Of a stretch of 64,000 nt of DNA, positions 23,730 to 35,969 are shown in pieces (positions within the stretch are counted from its first letter, which is position 1; the number at the start of each line of letters is the position of its first letter). The DNA is from Acheta domesticus (taxonomy: Eukaryota; Arthropoda; Insecta; Orthoptera; Gryllidae): the NCBI GenBank assembly GCA_031308135.1, contig JAHLJT010000631.1, positions 223,891,654 to 223,955,653 on the forward strand, in the 5' to 3' direction. Below the pieces are notes generated by a model. The model had not been told where the DNA came from. It was given only the letters and a program-made list of their open reading frames with translations, and did not search any database. Made by a program: the position numbers and the translations under genes.

Positions 23730-23950
23730 CGCATTCCTTACACTCGTCACGTACACTACCACACATGCCAGGAGACCGGTCGGGGGCTTAGAGCTTGTTC
23801 CGTTGGTGGAATTGTGCCCCGTGGTGCAGCCCCGGTGGGGGATCCCTGGTTGGGAAAATCCCCCACTAGTCTACGGTAGGTCGGCGCCAGATGTCACCTT
23901 CCAGCGGGGGAATATCACCTCCCGACGAAAAATATTCACTATATTTACAC
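23730..23950 (+). mobile_element. SINE-like family, copy 1 (5' truncated)
   Basis: Shares ACACATGCCAGGAGACCGGT, TGGGGGATCCCTGGTTGGG, GGTAGGTCGGCGCCAGATGT and CCAGCGGGGGAATATCACC with copies at 26145-26510, 36490-36858 and (reverse) 59031-59390. It lacks the 5' portion and the AATC tail of the fuller copies. Confidence 0.75.
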
Positions 23951-24900
23951 TATGCTATAAATATGCAATACTATACAAGAAAAATAAATAAGAAGAGCAA
24001 TTGGTTAATGTGATTTTGTCATTACATAAGGAAACGAACACATTTTCGTAATTGCAATCTATAATTTACACGAATAATCAATGTTGACTATGGTCACATA
24101 ATTACTAGTTGGTTTCATTTAATGTATTCATATATCATATCCGTAGTCTATAATTCTCCTATATTGTTTTTACTAATGTGAAAGTCTCTACCTATCTTTA
24201 ACACAGTCTACTAATTTTTTCGGAGGTTGGCAATAGCTATAACAATGCATACCAGCTTTATAAACAGCTACATACAATTCATCAACATTCTCTGAAAATA
24301 ACTCTCTGGATTAAATTAATAATAATTATAACAATAATTATATAAAAATAGTAAAATTTATTAACAGTGTTCTCAGAACCATACAGTTGGCAATCATGAA
24401 CAGAGACACCGCTGTTCCCGTTTGCGAGAGCAACAAAATTATTTGAAATTGCAAAATAATTTATACGTCGCTTAACTTAATCGTAACTACAGGTAGGTAA
24501 TTAGTTTGTATTTTGAATATGTTGGTTTCTTATGTACTGATACGAGTAAATCGTGTTTACCAATTGCACTACTTGTATATTTATCCTGAATGGTATTGTA
24601 TATTTATAGCCCTGAAGCAGCCCTAATAAATAGCCAAAATGTTGGCACTGTAAAAAACGACTTTATATTGACCTATCCTCACGATTCTCTGCATTACATT
24701 TCTTTCTTTCTTCACTACTTGTGACTAGTCTCTGCGCTAGATGTCCGTAGATTTTGCTTATGATGTTTAACTGTTTTATGAGGATGTCCCTTCTTCTCAT
24801 TATACCTCTCCTCATCATATTCCCCGGTATTTTTATCGTCAGATTGCTGATCATGTTGAATCTTTGCAGAGCTAGAATTTTCGAACAATGGTCTTACACG
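23951..24900. other. AT-rich sequence, possibly retroelement-derived
   Basis: A basic minus-strand frame at 24663-24854 may be the hydrophilic tail of the gypsy integrase remnant at 24910-25390. Otherwise nothing was recognised. Confidence 0.35.
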
Positions 24901-24909
24901 AGAAACGTT

Positions 24910-25390
24910 CTACCTAAATACTTTATGTACATTCACTAAGTGAATTCGATTTTTGTGTTGTTCGTGGATGACTCCTTTATCCCAATCCCGACTCTGGATT
25001 GGGTACAGCAACTTGATGACTTGCAGATTTGGTAATTTTCCTGATTTTAAGGCGTAATTTGCCTTGTTCTTATTTTTGTTCAATTTAGTCAGCTTTGGCC
25101 TTTTCATTACCACTTATTTTGAGATGTTTTGTTGTTTCTGGAATACCCGTAAACGTTCTTCTAATGAAGATAATTTGAGTAGAACTGAAATCAGTTTTGA
25201 GGGAGATATTTTTTTCAGGGTGGCAATGCATACCAGATATCTTCGCCACTTTTATTTTTATGTACATTATAATATTTATCTTTTCATTTCTTTTTATGGA
25301 TATTTTCGCGTTCTTCACTGTAGCGTCAGCTTTATCATGCTCTCTTTGGTGTTTAGGTTCCGACAAGGCATGATGAATTCGAATTCCCAT
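24910..25390 (-). pseudogene. Ty3/gypsy integrase C-terminal remnant
   Basis: Integrase inserts element cDNA into the host genome. Two minus-strand frames remain. The first (25085-25390) has KHQREHDKADATVKNAKIS, which aligns with the H.qsNGqaEraVqt.K segment around the catalytic Glu, followed by a SPxxxLFxRRxxGxLP-like block reading TQIIFIRRTFTGIPETTKHL. The second (24910-25113) has LPNLQVIKLLYPIQSRDWDK and GVIHEQHKNRIHLVNV, resembling the C-terminal GPY/F module of K02A2.6-type gypsy integrases. Frameshifts separate the blocks and the DDE residues cannot all be traced. The copy is dead. Confidence 0.6.
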
Positions 25391-26144
25391 GTCTTTTGCT
25401 ACTTGATTAATCTATTTATTGTAGAACTTTATCCCTTTATCAGAGCATACTCGTGAAGGTATTTCATATCAATTATAAATTGTCTTGCATTTTTAATTTA
25501 ATCGGCCATTCTTGAAGATAAACGGATATTGCGTTAATCTTCACACTTTAATAAATTGTACTACACGTTTCCTCCACATCAGTAATGCGTTTGGGCCAAC
25601 CATTCTCCCAACAAATTTTCCAATTGGAGGGCTACCCAATTTTTAAAAAGACAATCTAAGGCAATTTTTGGTCATAGTCTCATATGTTTCTTAGAGGACA
25701 ATTTCATAATTTTTATATTTCTGTTTTTTGATTTTAAATGTAAATTTTCCGAAATCGCAGTCACAGACCTTCCAGTAACTACTAAAATCGAAATTTTTTC
25801 ATCACCAATATTCCTCATTAAAATAAGACAACTCACTTTCCTTTATCGCTTCTAGATCATAAATTCCGTTCATCAGCAACAATTTTCTCCATAACAATAA
25901 TTTCCCATTTCTCTGTATTTTATTAAATTGTTCCCATAGTCCTTTCGTCAAAAATTGTCGATTCAACTATCTTTAGTTTCCCTATGGTCAAATGAGGTAT
26001 AGCTTTGAAATCTACGAAATTCACCTGTGTTTTTCAGTATTACCTTTCCCATTAGATTTTTCAGCCCTTTGTTTTATTTCGCTTAAATGATCTCTCTCCA
26101 CCCCTTAGCATCATATATCAGAGCACCAGTAGTATTATTGCTAT
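25391..26144. other. AT-rich sequence, probably decayed pol
   Basis: It lies between gypsy gag-like (26528-26790) and integrase-like (24910-25390) remnants on the same strand, where the rest of pol would be expected. I could not recognise any RT or protease block. Confidence 0.35.
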
Positions 26145-26510
26145 GCAATCCGAGAAACACCAGGCAAATGCCGGAGCAATACCCCCAACAAACGGGCCAC
26201 GGACCGCGCGCGATCTTTCCTTCCTCTTCCTTGCCCCATCCTCACCCCATATACACACACACTTGCATGCAGTACACATGTTGGAGGACCAGAGCTTAGA
26301 GCTTGACCCGGCAGGGGCAGTGCCCCTCTAGTGGGAGAAATCTCAGGGAAAACTTCTGCGAGCCGACGGAAGATCGGCGCTGGATCTCGCCATCCAGCGG
26401 GGGAATACCAGCGCTACCTAACGCAATAAAACATGCACTAAACTCACGGGACTTATGGCCTTAGTTGTTGACACAGGCGGAATTACTAATCAATCATTAC
26501 ATCAAGGATC
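26145..26510 (+). mobile_element. SINE-like family, copy 2
   Basis: Starts near ACACCAGGCAAATGCCGGAG, runs through AACGGGCCACGGACCGCGCG and GGATCTCGCCATCCAGCGGG, and ends in an AATCAATCATT tail. It matches copy 3 across its whole length. It separates a gag-like fragment from an integrase-like fragment on the minus strand, so it may have inserted into an older gypsy element. Confidence 0.8.
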
Positions 26511-26527
26511 ATAAAAACGAACATTTT

Positions 26528-26790
26528 TCATTCTTTTAATTTGTTTATAGTAGTTTCTTCAGATTGATTATATGCTTCAACAGATTCAGTAGGATAATGC
26601 GGTGACTGGGATTGAATCGGGGGACATTTGTTTTCTTCATCTAATTGGGGTTTTGTGAGGCATTGTCTAGCAAGGTGCCCAGTGAATTTGCTAAAAAAAC
26701 AGGTTCTATAGACACTTGAGAGAATGATTTTGTATTAAATTCCCTCATGTAATGCTGTTGTTTCAGGGAGTTGGTTTACATATTCAAGGG
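26528..26790 (-). pseudogene. Retroelement gag C-terminus with a mutated zinc knuckle
   Basis: The minus strand reads ITLEYVNQLPETTALHEGI, one stop, then YRTCFFSKFTGHLARQC. The last 14 residues fit the retroviral-type knuckle CX2CX4HX4C, except that the second Cys is Ser (26660-26701). After the knuckle, a Gln/Glu/Ser-rich tail ends at a TGA at 26528. The knuckle normally binds element RNA. The Cys-to-Ser change and the stop indicate a dead copy. It may belong to the same element as the integrase remnant at 24910-25390. Confidence 0.6.
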
Positions 26791-26799
26791 TTATATACT

Positions 26800-28740
26800 T
26801 GTCTCCTAAAACTCGTAATATGGGAGAAGTCAGGGTCAAGTATTCCAGCTTTAAGAAATGAATTTTTTGAATGAATATCTGTTTCAATTGGTGAGTTTAT
26901 TTGCAAATATGTCATGTGGTATTATAGGACAGACGTGTAAAATAATGACCCCTTTGAGTTTATTGATGTAGGGTTCTACTTACTACATGGTCTTTAATGT
27001 TTATAGTGCTGTGATTGACAATAATGTTTACGCTACTTGCATTCTATTTAGAAACACATATTCTATTATTAGATATTTGCAACACGAACCTTACCTCGCT
27101 GGGTCAGTGATGGTTGCTAGTTTAACAAAGTAATCCTGTAGAATTAATCATCTTGGAACTCGATCAAAACTGTTCCTTGCAGGGAAAGACATCAGTAGAT
27201 GTAACAGCGGCGTAAGGCGTTTTTACTCCTGGTTCAGTTTGCAGATTGGGGAAACTGGGGTTATGTCTTCTCTGTACTCAGAAGAACGCAGAACTCCAAC
27301 TTCCAACGGCTCCAGGATGAACTGAGTTAATAGACAAAACTATCTTATAATCTTTCTAATCATTTTTCCAAATTTCAACTCGAGATACTAGATACACAAA
27401 ATTTGCCACATACTTTCTACAAACGAACAACACCGGGACGGAGAGCGAGGTACCTCCATTCAATACCGTATAGTAATGGAAACTCCTCAAATAAATCTTA
27501 TTCCTAAATGTAGTAAATACTTCCTCTAGCACGTTGAACAGTCATAACCCATGATTTGTGGAATTGATAGCAAAACGTCTGTCTCCGTCTGGCTGTGGTT
27601 AACGCTAGTGCCTCAACCATTGTCTAATTTCTCTAAACCGTTCTCCGATATGGATTAATCTATTCAAAAAGGAATTCGAGGCTTTCTGCGTTTGAAATGG
27701 ATATTTTGATTTTTGGGGATACTTTATGTGAAAGCCCATTGACATTTTCAAAAATGGCGGCAATTTTTTTATTGAACTTCGTTCTCGTGTTGCGTAAATG
27801 TCGCTTAAAAGATTGGTGCGTGTCTCATTTTTGTTGAAATCCCGGATATTTCGAAAACTGCAAATGTTCATAATTTTTTGATGGTACTGGTCCCATTTTT
27901 GGCGAACTCTGTATTTTCGAAAATTGGTAAAAGTTAACTTTGTAAACTATTAACTGCAATATTGAAGGGAGAGATTTTTGTCTGAAATGAAATCTGTTCT
28001 AAAACATCAGTTCTTTCAGTTTCGCTCAATTTCTGCTTGAAGTTAATTCAAATTATTTTTTAAAAATCTGAAAAACCGCTCCAATTTTTTTTCATGGAAA
28101 GAACAAGGAACGCTGAAAAATGGCACAAATCTCATGTTCGTTAAACTCTCTAAATTTTCGAAAATAGCAAATTTAGTTATGAGAGAAGGTATGTGCTGTT
28201 TTGGCTCCACTAATTTGTTACCCGGGCCCGGTAATAAGTGTTTTTGTGTGGAAAATTCGCCATTTTCCGGCGCACGATTACAATACTTTCTCTTCTTACC
28301 AAGTAAGTGCGAAAAACTAAAACTACGAAAGCTAAACGTAATACCGTAGATCAGTTCAGTCAACTGTACATTTATTTTTTACTTAATTGTGATAAAAATA
28401 AAATGATAACATAAATTTATTTTATTTTGGGTGACGGGACTCATAGAGCCTCTCAAGGGATTACTGTTTCAATTTGATAATATTTTGCAGAAAGCAGGGC
28501 GAGGATATCTTTTCTTGATTTTGGTCTTATAATAAGGATTTTTGCTAAATGTAAGAAATGCGGGATAATTTTATTGAGGTAGTTCAGTCTCTGTCGTCAA
28601 GAATGGTGCCTGCATCGGCTGATGTATTGAATCTTTTGTGCCCGAGACTTTATATTGAATATCAGTGCTTTGATTAGGCTGTTCACCTTAGGTGCTTGAG
28701 TCTACACCTTTTTGTGATGATAGTCTTCACTTCACAGGCT
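26800..28740. other. AT-rich intron sequence, no gene recognised
   Basis: Frames at 27605-27871 and 28043-28363 (minus) are Lys/Phe/Asn-rich without known motifs. Repeated AATTTTCGAAAAT-type words suggest old non-coding repeats. Confidence 0.45.
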
Positions 28741-28749
28741 GGCGTTTTC

Positions 28750-29074
28750 CTGTTCGTGGGGCCTAGTTCTGTATGTTGATCCAAACGAGGGGGTCCCCCG
28801 AGGAACCTTCAATGCTATTCAGGGGCGGGGCCGTGCCAGCTGCAATGGCCTCACCGAGGAGCACAATTTGCGGTGGCGTTGGCACTTAGCCGTTGATGTC
28901 ACTATTATACAGAGCTAATAGGGCTTGACTAATGGCATGCTCTGTTGATGAGGCTATGTCGCATGAAGTAAACTGGTCACTAATATGCGTCGAACTCTCA
29001 TTGCGAGCACCGGCTAAGTCACAACTGTTTTGTAAAGGTGATTGGGAACTGTAAGAGTACCTCCTGTTGAACAA
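28750..29074 (-). pseudogene. Broken ORF of unknown origin
   Basis: The minus-strand frame 28886-29074 has balanced, coding-like composition (Ser/Asn/Thr/Ala) and ends at a single TAA. Past that stop the same frame continues with QIVLLGEAIAAGTAPPLNSI and GSSGDPLVWINIQN before the next stop, again with protein-like composition. The GDPLxW motif recalls gag proteins of BEL/Pao elements, but this is only a hint. I do not assign a function. Confidence 0.35.
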
Positions 29075-29893
29075 TTGTGGTTTCTATTACGAACTAGATT
29101 GTCAAACTAACTGTTTAATGTGAAAAATGTGTGCCAAATTTACCTTGATTGTATATAATTCAGACCGGGTTGAGATGGCATCACAATCAGTTATAATGCG
29201 TCAACTCTATACACAAATTATTGCTAATGTAAATAAATAAATAAATCGAGTACATTTGCGAATTCATTGGATTTGATTGACGAAATTTACTAGTGTGAAA
29301 TATTATTATTTACTGCCACGCCTTGTTTGTTTACCTGACTTACGGATGCAACTCTGAAATCCTATAAAGCTGGGTTGCCGGTAATTGGTGAATTTCTTAG
29401 ATACATGTAACAAATGCAAATATAGTTGCGCGTTGAAATAATGGGTGAAAAGATATACATTTTCTTTAATATCAATTGTGTTCCAAGAGATGATTTCACA
29501 AATCGTATTTGGTAGTGTTTATTGTGGAATTGTTATTTATATTAAAATACCGGTGCTAGGACAATGTAGTAGTTTATTATTCATGTTTCAGTAGTAGTTT
29601 ATTATTCATGGTTGCAATAATTAATGAAGGATGTGGACAATAGAATTGGGAGTACGACTATATGACGGTTTATATTTTCAGAGTAGAGTCGTCAGTGTCT
29701 AATATTTTGTTATTAGGGAGGGTTCAAGCGGACGTGACGTGCTGATTGGGAAGAGATGTTGTGGTATCTTTGATGGTATGAGTTATGAAGTAAAGTGGTT
29801 GGACGTTTCCTTTTTTTTATCTGGTATTCCTTCTCACCTTTCCTAGGGAGATAAATATTCACAATGTGTCAGTGAGTGAGTTTCCTAATGACA
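29075..29893. other. AT-rich spacer, nothing recognised
   Basis: A short direct duplication (CAGTAGTAGTTTATTATTCATG-like, around 29565-29610) is the only local structure. Confidence 0.45.
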
Positions 29894-31081
29894 CTAGGGA
29901 ACATTTTCTTTTCTTTTTTTTCATACCTCCAGGATGAAAGTAGATGATTTCAAAAGAAATGATTACGCTGATTTCGATAATCATTATAAAAAGTTTATAT
30001 CACACAAGATTCAAAATATATAAATATATTTAGTATTTGAAATAAACAAAATCCTATACTAATTTCCTCATTGTCACTCCGGTTATATTACTATAAAAGT
30101 TTATGAGCATGCTTCATATAAGGTAAAAATAAGTTAAAAATGGAATACGCACATTCGTGCAATAATATGCGGACATCAAAATGATTTGTTAGTATTCTCC
30201 ACAACATTGGTAGAGAGATTGACAATGATTTGAGTTTTACATACAACCACAACCTATGGTTCGTTGTACAGGTGATACAACACTGGTCAGCAGGCCAAGG
30301 GTTGTCCTGATCAAACACAATAGCCAAACTTTAGAGAATACGCAAGTTTTGTAATTTCATATTTATTTTTTCCTTTGAAGTTCGGGTGTAAGTCTTCTAC
30401 AAAAGTCACAGAAGATCTCGGATTGATTCGCACACTTTCAGTGTGAAATGGCGATTTTCATTTTCATTTATGAACCGATTCAATTCTAATGTGTCGAATT
30501 TCAGTTTACAAAAGCTACAGAACTATAACGTATTAATGTACTTGAAGCATACGCAAACCAGACACGACCTTCACGTGCACTGCGGGTACAGTTCCGGAAG
30601 ACTGACTCAAAATCTGTCACCCCAACAGTTGCATACTTGTATATTTGCGATGAGGTAAGGGTCTAAAATAATTACTTTGGATGACTTATGCGCATAGGAA
30701 ATATGAGGATGCACGTGACTTGTTTTCCAAACATCCATTAAGACCTATCAAGACCACTAAGATCTACTCGTAATTGAACGCGAGAATAAAAGACGTCAAT
30801 CTTTAAATACAGAAGGTAAAAAAATAACCACGAAAGTCTAATTATGTTGATATCTCATGAGTGGCATTGATGAACGAAACAAATATTTTATTTTTAACGA
30901 GATTGTATGCTTATTGATTATACATGTCTTACGGGTACAATTTAAATTTATTTGCATTAAACGATGTGATAGGGTCTATTTAAAAATTGTGAGGTGTTAT
31001 GACGTTATAGTCGTAATCTACGTATAAAACTGAGCTTGTTGCACACTCTACCTTCCTGGAGGTAAAAGTCTTGTTCCCTAG
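29894..31081. mobile_element. TIR DNA transposon, copy A (1188 bp)
   Basis: The left end is CTAGGGAACA, a T-rich spacer, then TACCTCCAGGA. The right end in reverse complement is CTAGGGAACAAG, then TTTTACCTCCAGGA. The interior matches copy B (60635-62817) along its length, for example CCTCATTGTCACTCCGGTTA, GTATTCTCCACAACATTGGT and CACCCCAACAGTTG. No transposase frame is visible, so it is non-autonomous. The flanks show no clear target duplication, and the superfamily is not assigned. Confidence 0.75.
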
Positions 31082-31460
31082 TAGAGCAGGACAACAACGC
31101 CATCAGTTCCGTTCATTCTCGGCTCCGATACCAGGCGCGCCGATCTACTGTGTCCGAAAATGCCACTTCCGGAACTATCATTATCGAGAACGAACGATAC
31201 CAGAACTTTGCCTGTTATTGGTATGCGCCGACTGCGTCGAATAAATGCTGGATCGTCACCGGAGCTCTCGCCACCGTTTAGTATCGCTGAAACTCGAAGC
31301 AGTCTAGTGGTATGTCTTGTTGAATAAGGCAAATTATTTTTCGATTTGCGAGATTTGTACGTTGACCAATGCACACGCAATCTATCGGCACCAGTAATTT
31401 TTGTAGATAGCGTTAGGCTTTTGACATATATTTATAATAAAAATAATGAAAAAATAAAAA
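31082..31460. other. Unassigned segment with a 100-residue minus-strand frame
   Basis: Frame 31078-31380 (minus) is Arg/Ser/Gly-rich and more coding-like than its surroundings, but matches nothing I recognise and runs into the TIR element. It is probably not a gene. Confidence 0.3.
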
Positions 31461-33150
31461 TAGATGTAGATAGATAGATAGATAGATATAAGGTTTATTC
31501 TACAATTGGGCTGATGTTGCCCGGTGGCAGAATACAGAAACATAAAAGTACATTTACAATTACAAACCACAATTAACAATAAAAACAATATATAAAAAAT
31601 CAATATAAAAACAAACAAATTATCTTCGTCATTACCTAGAACATGCAAATGCATTTACATACATATACAACAAATGAAACTACATATATACTAACATTTA
31701 AGTAAATAAACTTACTTACATATTACACCAACATTCATACATACAAACATACACGCTTACATACATATCATACAAAGACATAGGAAACACTCGCATACAC
31801 ACCATCCTGCACGTATTCACTCACAATCATATTGAGACAAATATGGATAAAGATTTTTACTTACAACATAATAATATACAACACTTATAATAATTTTTAC
31901 ATTTCTAACACGTAAAACACTCGTTAACATAGTTCAATAAATAGCAACTTTTGTCAGAATTTCCTATAAAAGACGCTTTAGATTAGCGAAATAAACAACG
32001 AAATGAAATCACTTCACTGCATTTCACTTCACGTCACTGCACCTCATAAAACTTTACTTAAATACTAATAACTCAATACTTTTTAGTTGACTACCCATAA
32101 TCGCACCTTTCACTTCACTTCACTTCACTTCACTCCACGTTTTCACCCTATTGATTAATTTCCTATATTTTTTTTCTAAAACCACGCACTGAGCAAGGAA
32201 AGGGCTCAAAAACTGTTGCAGGTAAATCGTTCGTTTGTACGATTGTTCTGTTTACAAAGGAAAATTTGCCTACGTCCGTTCTTTGAATCGTAGATCTAAT
32301 TTTATATTTATGATCAAATCTATTAAAATAATCTGGTTTATCTAGCCTTCCCCGTATTTCCTGCCATGCAGAGCCACCAGTGTAAGATTTGTACATTACG
32401 CAAAGTCGAGCCCTTTTTCTCCGATGTTCTAACGATTCCCAACGTGCAGGTATGTTCCTCCGAAAAGTGTATTTTGCCGCTCTATTTTGTATCCTCTCTA
32501 AGCTCTTCTTAAGTCCTATTCTGTACGGATCCCAACAACTAGCTCCATATTCCATTACTGGCCTAACAAGCGAGGTATACGCAATTTCTTTTGCCTTCGT
32601 ATTGCATTTTTTAAGATTTCTCATGACGAAATGCAAAGACCTCCAAGCTTTACCCAGTACGTAGTTAGTTTGTTTCTCCCATTCCAACTTGCTATCCAGG
32701 AGGATGCCAAGGTATTTACAGTTTGAGACTCGCGGAACTACGTCATTACCTAGCTGATAAGGCAATGTATGAAAGTCTCTGGCCCTACAAAATGTGATCG
32801 CTTTACTTTTATTTCCATTTACAGTCATTTTATTAGCTCTTGTCCAATCATTAATCTTATTTAAATCTTCCTGTAGTTGAATCATATCGTGCTGTTCTGT
32901 AATTTCCCTATATAATATACAGTCGTCGGCAAATAGTCGAATTTTTGACGTTATATTTTGCGATATATCATTTACAAAGATAAGAAACAACAGTGGGCCA
33001 ATGACACTGCCCTGAGGGATTCCGGAAGTAATGTTACCCTTTTCCGATAAGTGCTGTCCAATTCGAACCTTTTGGTTTCTATCGCGAAGAAATTCACTAA
33101 TCTATGCTATTACCCGCCTGTCAATTTTAGCATCAATAAGTTTCAATATA
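31461..33150 (-). mobile_element. 5'-truncated non-LTR retrotransposon (Jockey/CR1-like)
   Basis: On the minus strand a reverse transcriptase C-terminal half is followed by about 0.7 kb of 3' untranslated sequence. It ends with GTAGAATAAACCTTATA and a (TCTA)n tail (complement of 31461-31490). A microsatellite-like 3' tail and 5' truncation are hallmarks of target-primed reverse transcription. The UTR also holds a (CACTT)n block at 32110-32139. Confidence 0.85.
32163..33150 (-). pseudogene. Reverse transcriptase, C-terminal half, nearly intact frame
   Basis: RT copies element RNA into DNA at the nicked target. From about 33100 the frame reads ISEFLRDRNQKVRIGQHLSE and then GIPQGSVIGPLLFLIFVNDI, the conserved block before the active site. 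The catalytic box FADD is intact in SKIRLFADDCILYREI (about 32930), followed by CKYLGILLDSKLEWE and the thumb/C-terminal region with VRPVMEYGASCWDP. One in-frame TAG near 33103 replaces a Trp, and the sequence upstream (endonuclease and the first RT blocks) is missing. The 275-codon open stretch 32163-32990 makes this the least decayed RT in the window. Confidence 0.85.
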
Positions 33151-33159
33151 CATAATGAA

Positions 33160-33408
33160 TATTTATTTCGCCTATTTTCACTTGAATATATTTTAAGGCA
33201 TATTTAACTTTCTAAGCTTTTTTTAATGCTTTTTTTAAGCTTTTTAAAATTGAAATGTATTTCTATTTTCTTCTAGTTTGGTTAAAATGAATGTTTCAAT
33301 CATTTCCACTTTCACTAATCCCAGCCGTTTGGTACCGAACCTCTATTTTTTGTCTTGATCTAGACCGGGAATGTCATTTGTTTTTAAATTTGACATTCTG
33401 TATCTTTA
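33160..33408. other. AT-rich spacer
   Basis: No feature was recognised between the LINE and the Harbinger element. Confidence 0.5.
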
Positions 33409-34100
33409 AGGGGCCCCTAGACCCTCAATATTATTGCGCAATGTGGGTTGCACAATATTTTGGACGGTGGCCCTAAACGGGCAATATTATTGTACAATAT
33501 TTTCGTTTGTGCAAATAATTGTATCGTATGGAGGCGATATTGGTGGTTGTGCAATATATTGCGCAATCGCGAACACAGACTTACAACCACATGGCAATAA
33601 TTATATTGTAGAATTAGTCCAAACCAGAAATTTCATGAAAGTGAAGTCACGTTGAGTGATACTGAATTGTGTTGTGTAATGATTGCTGTTGCCGCCAGTG
33701 CGAAAAAGAAAAAGAACTCGCGAAAAAGTAGAAAATGGGCCAAACAGTGGTTCATTGAGAGGGAGAAGTACACCCACGAAAAAATACTGAATGAACTGAG
33801 ACTAATTGAACCTGATGATTTTCGCAACTTTCTGCGGATGAATGGAGAATTATTTGATTAACTCGTTGCTTTGGTTACTCCTCATGCGATGAGTACTCGA
33901 AAACGTGTTGATACTGACTGACGGGTTATTGCGCAATATTGCCAGCAGACGGCACAACCTTTTCCCGTTTGCACAATATATTTTCAAGAATTTGAATTTC
34001 GCTCAAATATTGCACAACGTTTCAATTTCGTCTACACACGGTCAACTATATTGCACAAACCCAAATATTGCGCAATAATATTGAGCGTCTATGGATCCCT
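33409..34100. mobile_element. PIF/Harbinger transposon, 692-bp deletion derivative
   Basis: The left end is AGGGGCCCCTAGACCCTCAA and the right end in reverse complement is AGGGATCCATAGACGCTCAA. Both continue into TATTATTGCGCAAT, and several inverted GTGCAATAT-type repeats lie below each end. The flanks are TTA at 33406-33408 and TTA at 34101-34103, the 3-bp TWA target duplication typical of PIF/Harbinger. Only the N-terminal part of a transposase remains inside. Confidence 0.88.
33679..33957 (+). pseudogene. Harbinger transposase N-terminal fragment
   Basis: In full-length elements this DDE nuclease cuts and inserts the transposon. From an ATG at 33679 the frame reads a Lys-rich stretch, then RKWAKQWFIEREKYTHEKIL and NELRLIEPDDFRNFLRMNG, the conserved region before the catalytic domain of PIF/Harbinger (HARBI1-like) transposases. 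A TAA at 33859 breaks it where Leu is expected, after which LVALVTPHAMSTRKRVDTD continues the family pattern in frame up to another stop. The whole catalytic DDE domain is deleted. Confidence 0.8.
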
Positions 34101-34103
34101 TTA

Positions 34104-35960
34104 GATACCACAAGCTTGCTTTCCTCTTAATTCAAACACAAAGAAAAGAAGCGTATTATCGTAGGTGACCGATGGGTCGTGGGTGATCGCTGGGCTCAGA
34201 TTCGCAATGCAAACATCAGCCACGTCTCAGGGGGCAAGTCGATAATCCCGACGCCCGACGTTGATATCATATCGTCCCACATGTTCTTCCAGGAAGGCAA
34301 AGGAAATGGAAAGAAGGTTCTGTTAATTGAAAGAATTACGCGTTAGGTTTCTTTCGTTTGCCAGTGATAGAATGAAAGTCAATTAAAGCATATATTTTCA
34401 TAATTTTTAGGCTTATTCTAAATTTAAGCATTTTTCTATGGCGCAAAAATGTTATAAATTTATCAATTTTCCCTCGTTTCATATGGTGTATAAATGTAGA
34501 GTATTATAATTCATTATGTATTTCGAATTTCTGAAAACTCTACCCGTGTGTGGCGATAGGACAAGGAGTTGAATAGACTGATTTGCAGTGGGCATCGTAG
34601 TTTGGTCGCCAATTGTTTCAACCAATTCAGAGGCCATGAACGCGTACATCAACTGTTACACAATAAATTATGCCCAGGGACGAAAGGACGTTTTAACGCA
34701 GGGAAGAACAGTACCCATCTCAATTTTGTTTCGCATATGCGTTTTTATTATGTAAAGATGAAATTAATACCAAATGTTAATTGTGCTTAATAAATATGCC
34801 CTACATTAGAATTGGTAAGAAACTTAAATGTCATAGCACTAGGTACGAAATGAATTATTTTCCCCTTAAAACCTATTTTTGTGCTTTCATGTCTAATTCT
34901 GGAATGTAAACGTTTAACATTAATTTCTTTGCTTACTTGAAAATGAACTGCAGGTCCATTTACATTATTAGAGATTTGAATTAATAACTTGATTTCAATA
35001 TTGTGTAACAATGTAAAAACAATTGATGAAAATTATTTTAGTTTTTGTTATATTTTATTGATATTGCTAAAACTTTGATTTTAAATTTTTTTTGCACCCT
35101 TTCTTGCTTCTAATTATTTCAAAAATTGTATTATTTTCTCTCTAAAATTATTTGCAATGAATCGAGTGATTGTTACTTTTCAACCAACATAAAGATAAAT
35201 TGAAATTGTATTTTACTGCAATTATAATTAATCAATTACAATTAAATGAAAGAGTTCTGCCATCACAATACGTGGCGACCGCAGTTGCGTCGAGCCGCCG
35301 AGCCGGCGCCGAGCTTGCGCCGAGCGCCCGGCGCTGGCCGCTTCTGCCGAGAATGTGGATACCGGCCGATACTGAAGAGAAAGCCAAGAATGGAGCGGTT
35401 CCGATAGTTACGATTCTTGTCGGAGACCTACGTGTAGATTTCAACAGGCAGATAAGGAGCGCGCGCGCGACCTTCGAGACTCGGAGACTGCGAAAGCAAA
35501 GCTACCTAGACCGATCGATTATAGAAAGAGTTTTGCCCGGCTCTATTCCGTAGTGTAATTTGCACACATTCATGTTTTTGATTAATAGATTCATATTGAA
35601 TGATAATGAAATGCACACTTTCACGAAATATCATCTGTGTAGTTTCCAGAATGAATTTCTAAAAAAAGTATTCAATATTATTGTAAGTGATTGGAATTAC
35701 TTTGCAATTTTTTATCACACGAAACCTCCATTAAAATTGTGTTGCTCTTTGAGATCCAGCAGAACTTTTACTAGATATGAAACTCTTTTATACAATGTGA
35801 GGAACATCTACAAGTTTTAAAAAGAGTTGAAGAGCTTCTTTTTTTCCTTTGGGGAAACGTTATCGCCGGGAAACATTCGGCGCAGTTGCAGTTAGCAATG
35901 AAATACCGTTACGAAGACTTGTGAGTAGGTACTCCACAAACTTGGACTATCAAGATTGTC
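34104..35960. other. Mostly AT-rich intron with a GC-rich patch at 35270-35480
   Basis: The GC-rich patch sits in a 127-residue plus-strand frame (35170-35553) with Arg/Ala bias. I recognise no domain and no splice context that makes it an exon. Frame 34569-34790 is equally unassigned. Confidence 0.4.
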
Positions 35961-35969
35961 CTGGAGCTA

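Noticed and set aside
24754..24939. Hydrophobic plus-strand frame resembling a membrane protein
   Set aside because: It is antisense to the basic tail of a probable gypsy integrase remnant, and its Leu/Ile richness follows from that.
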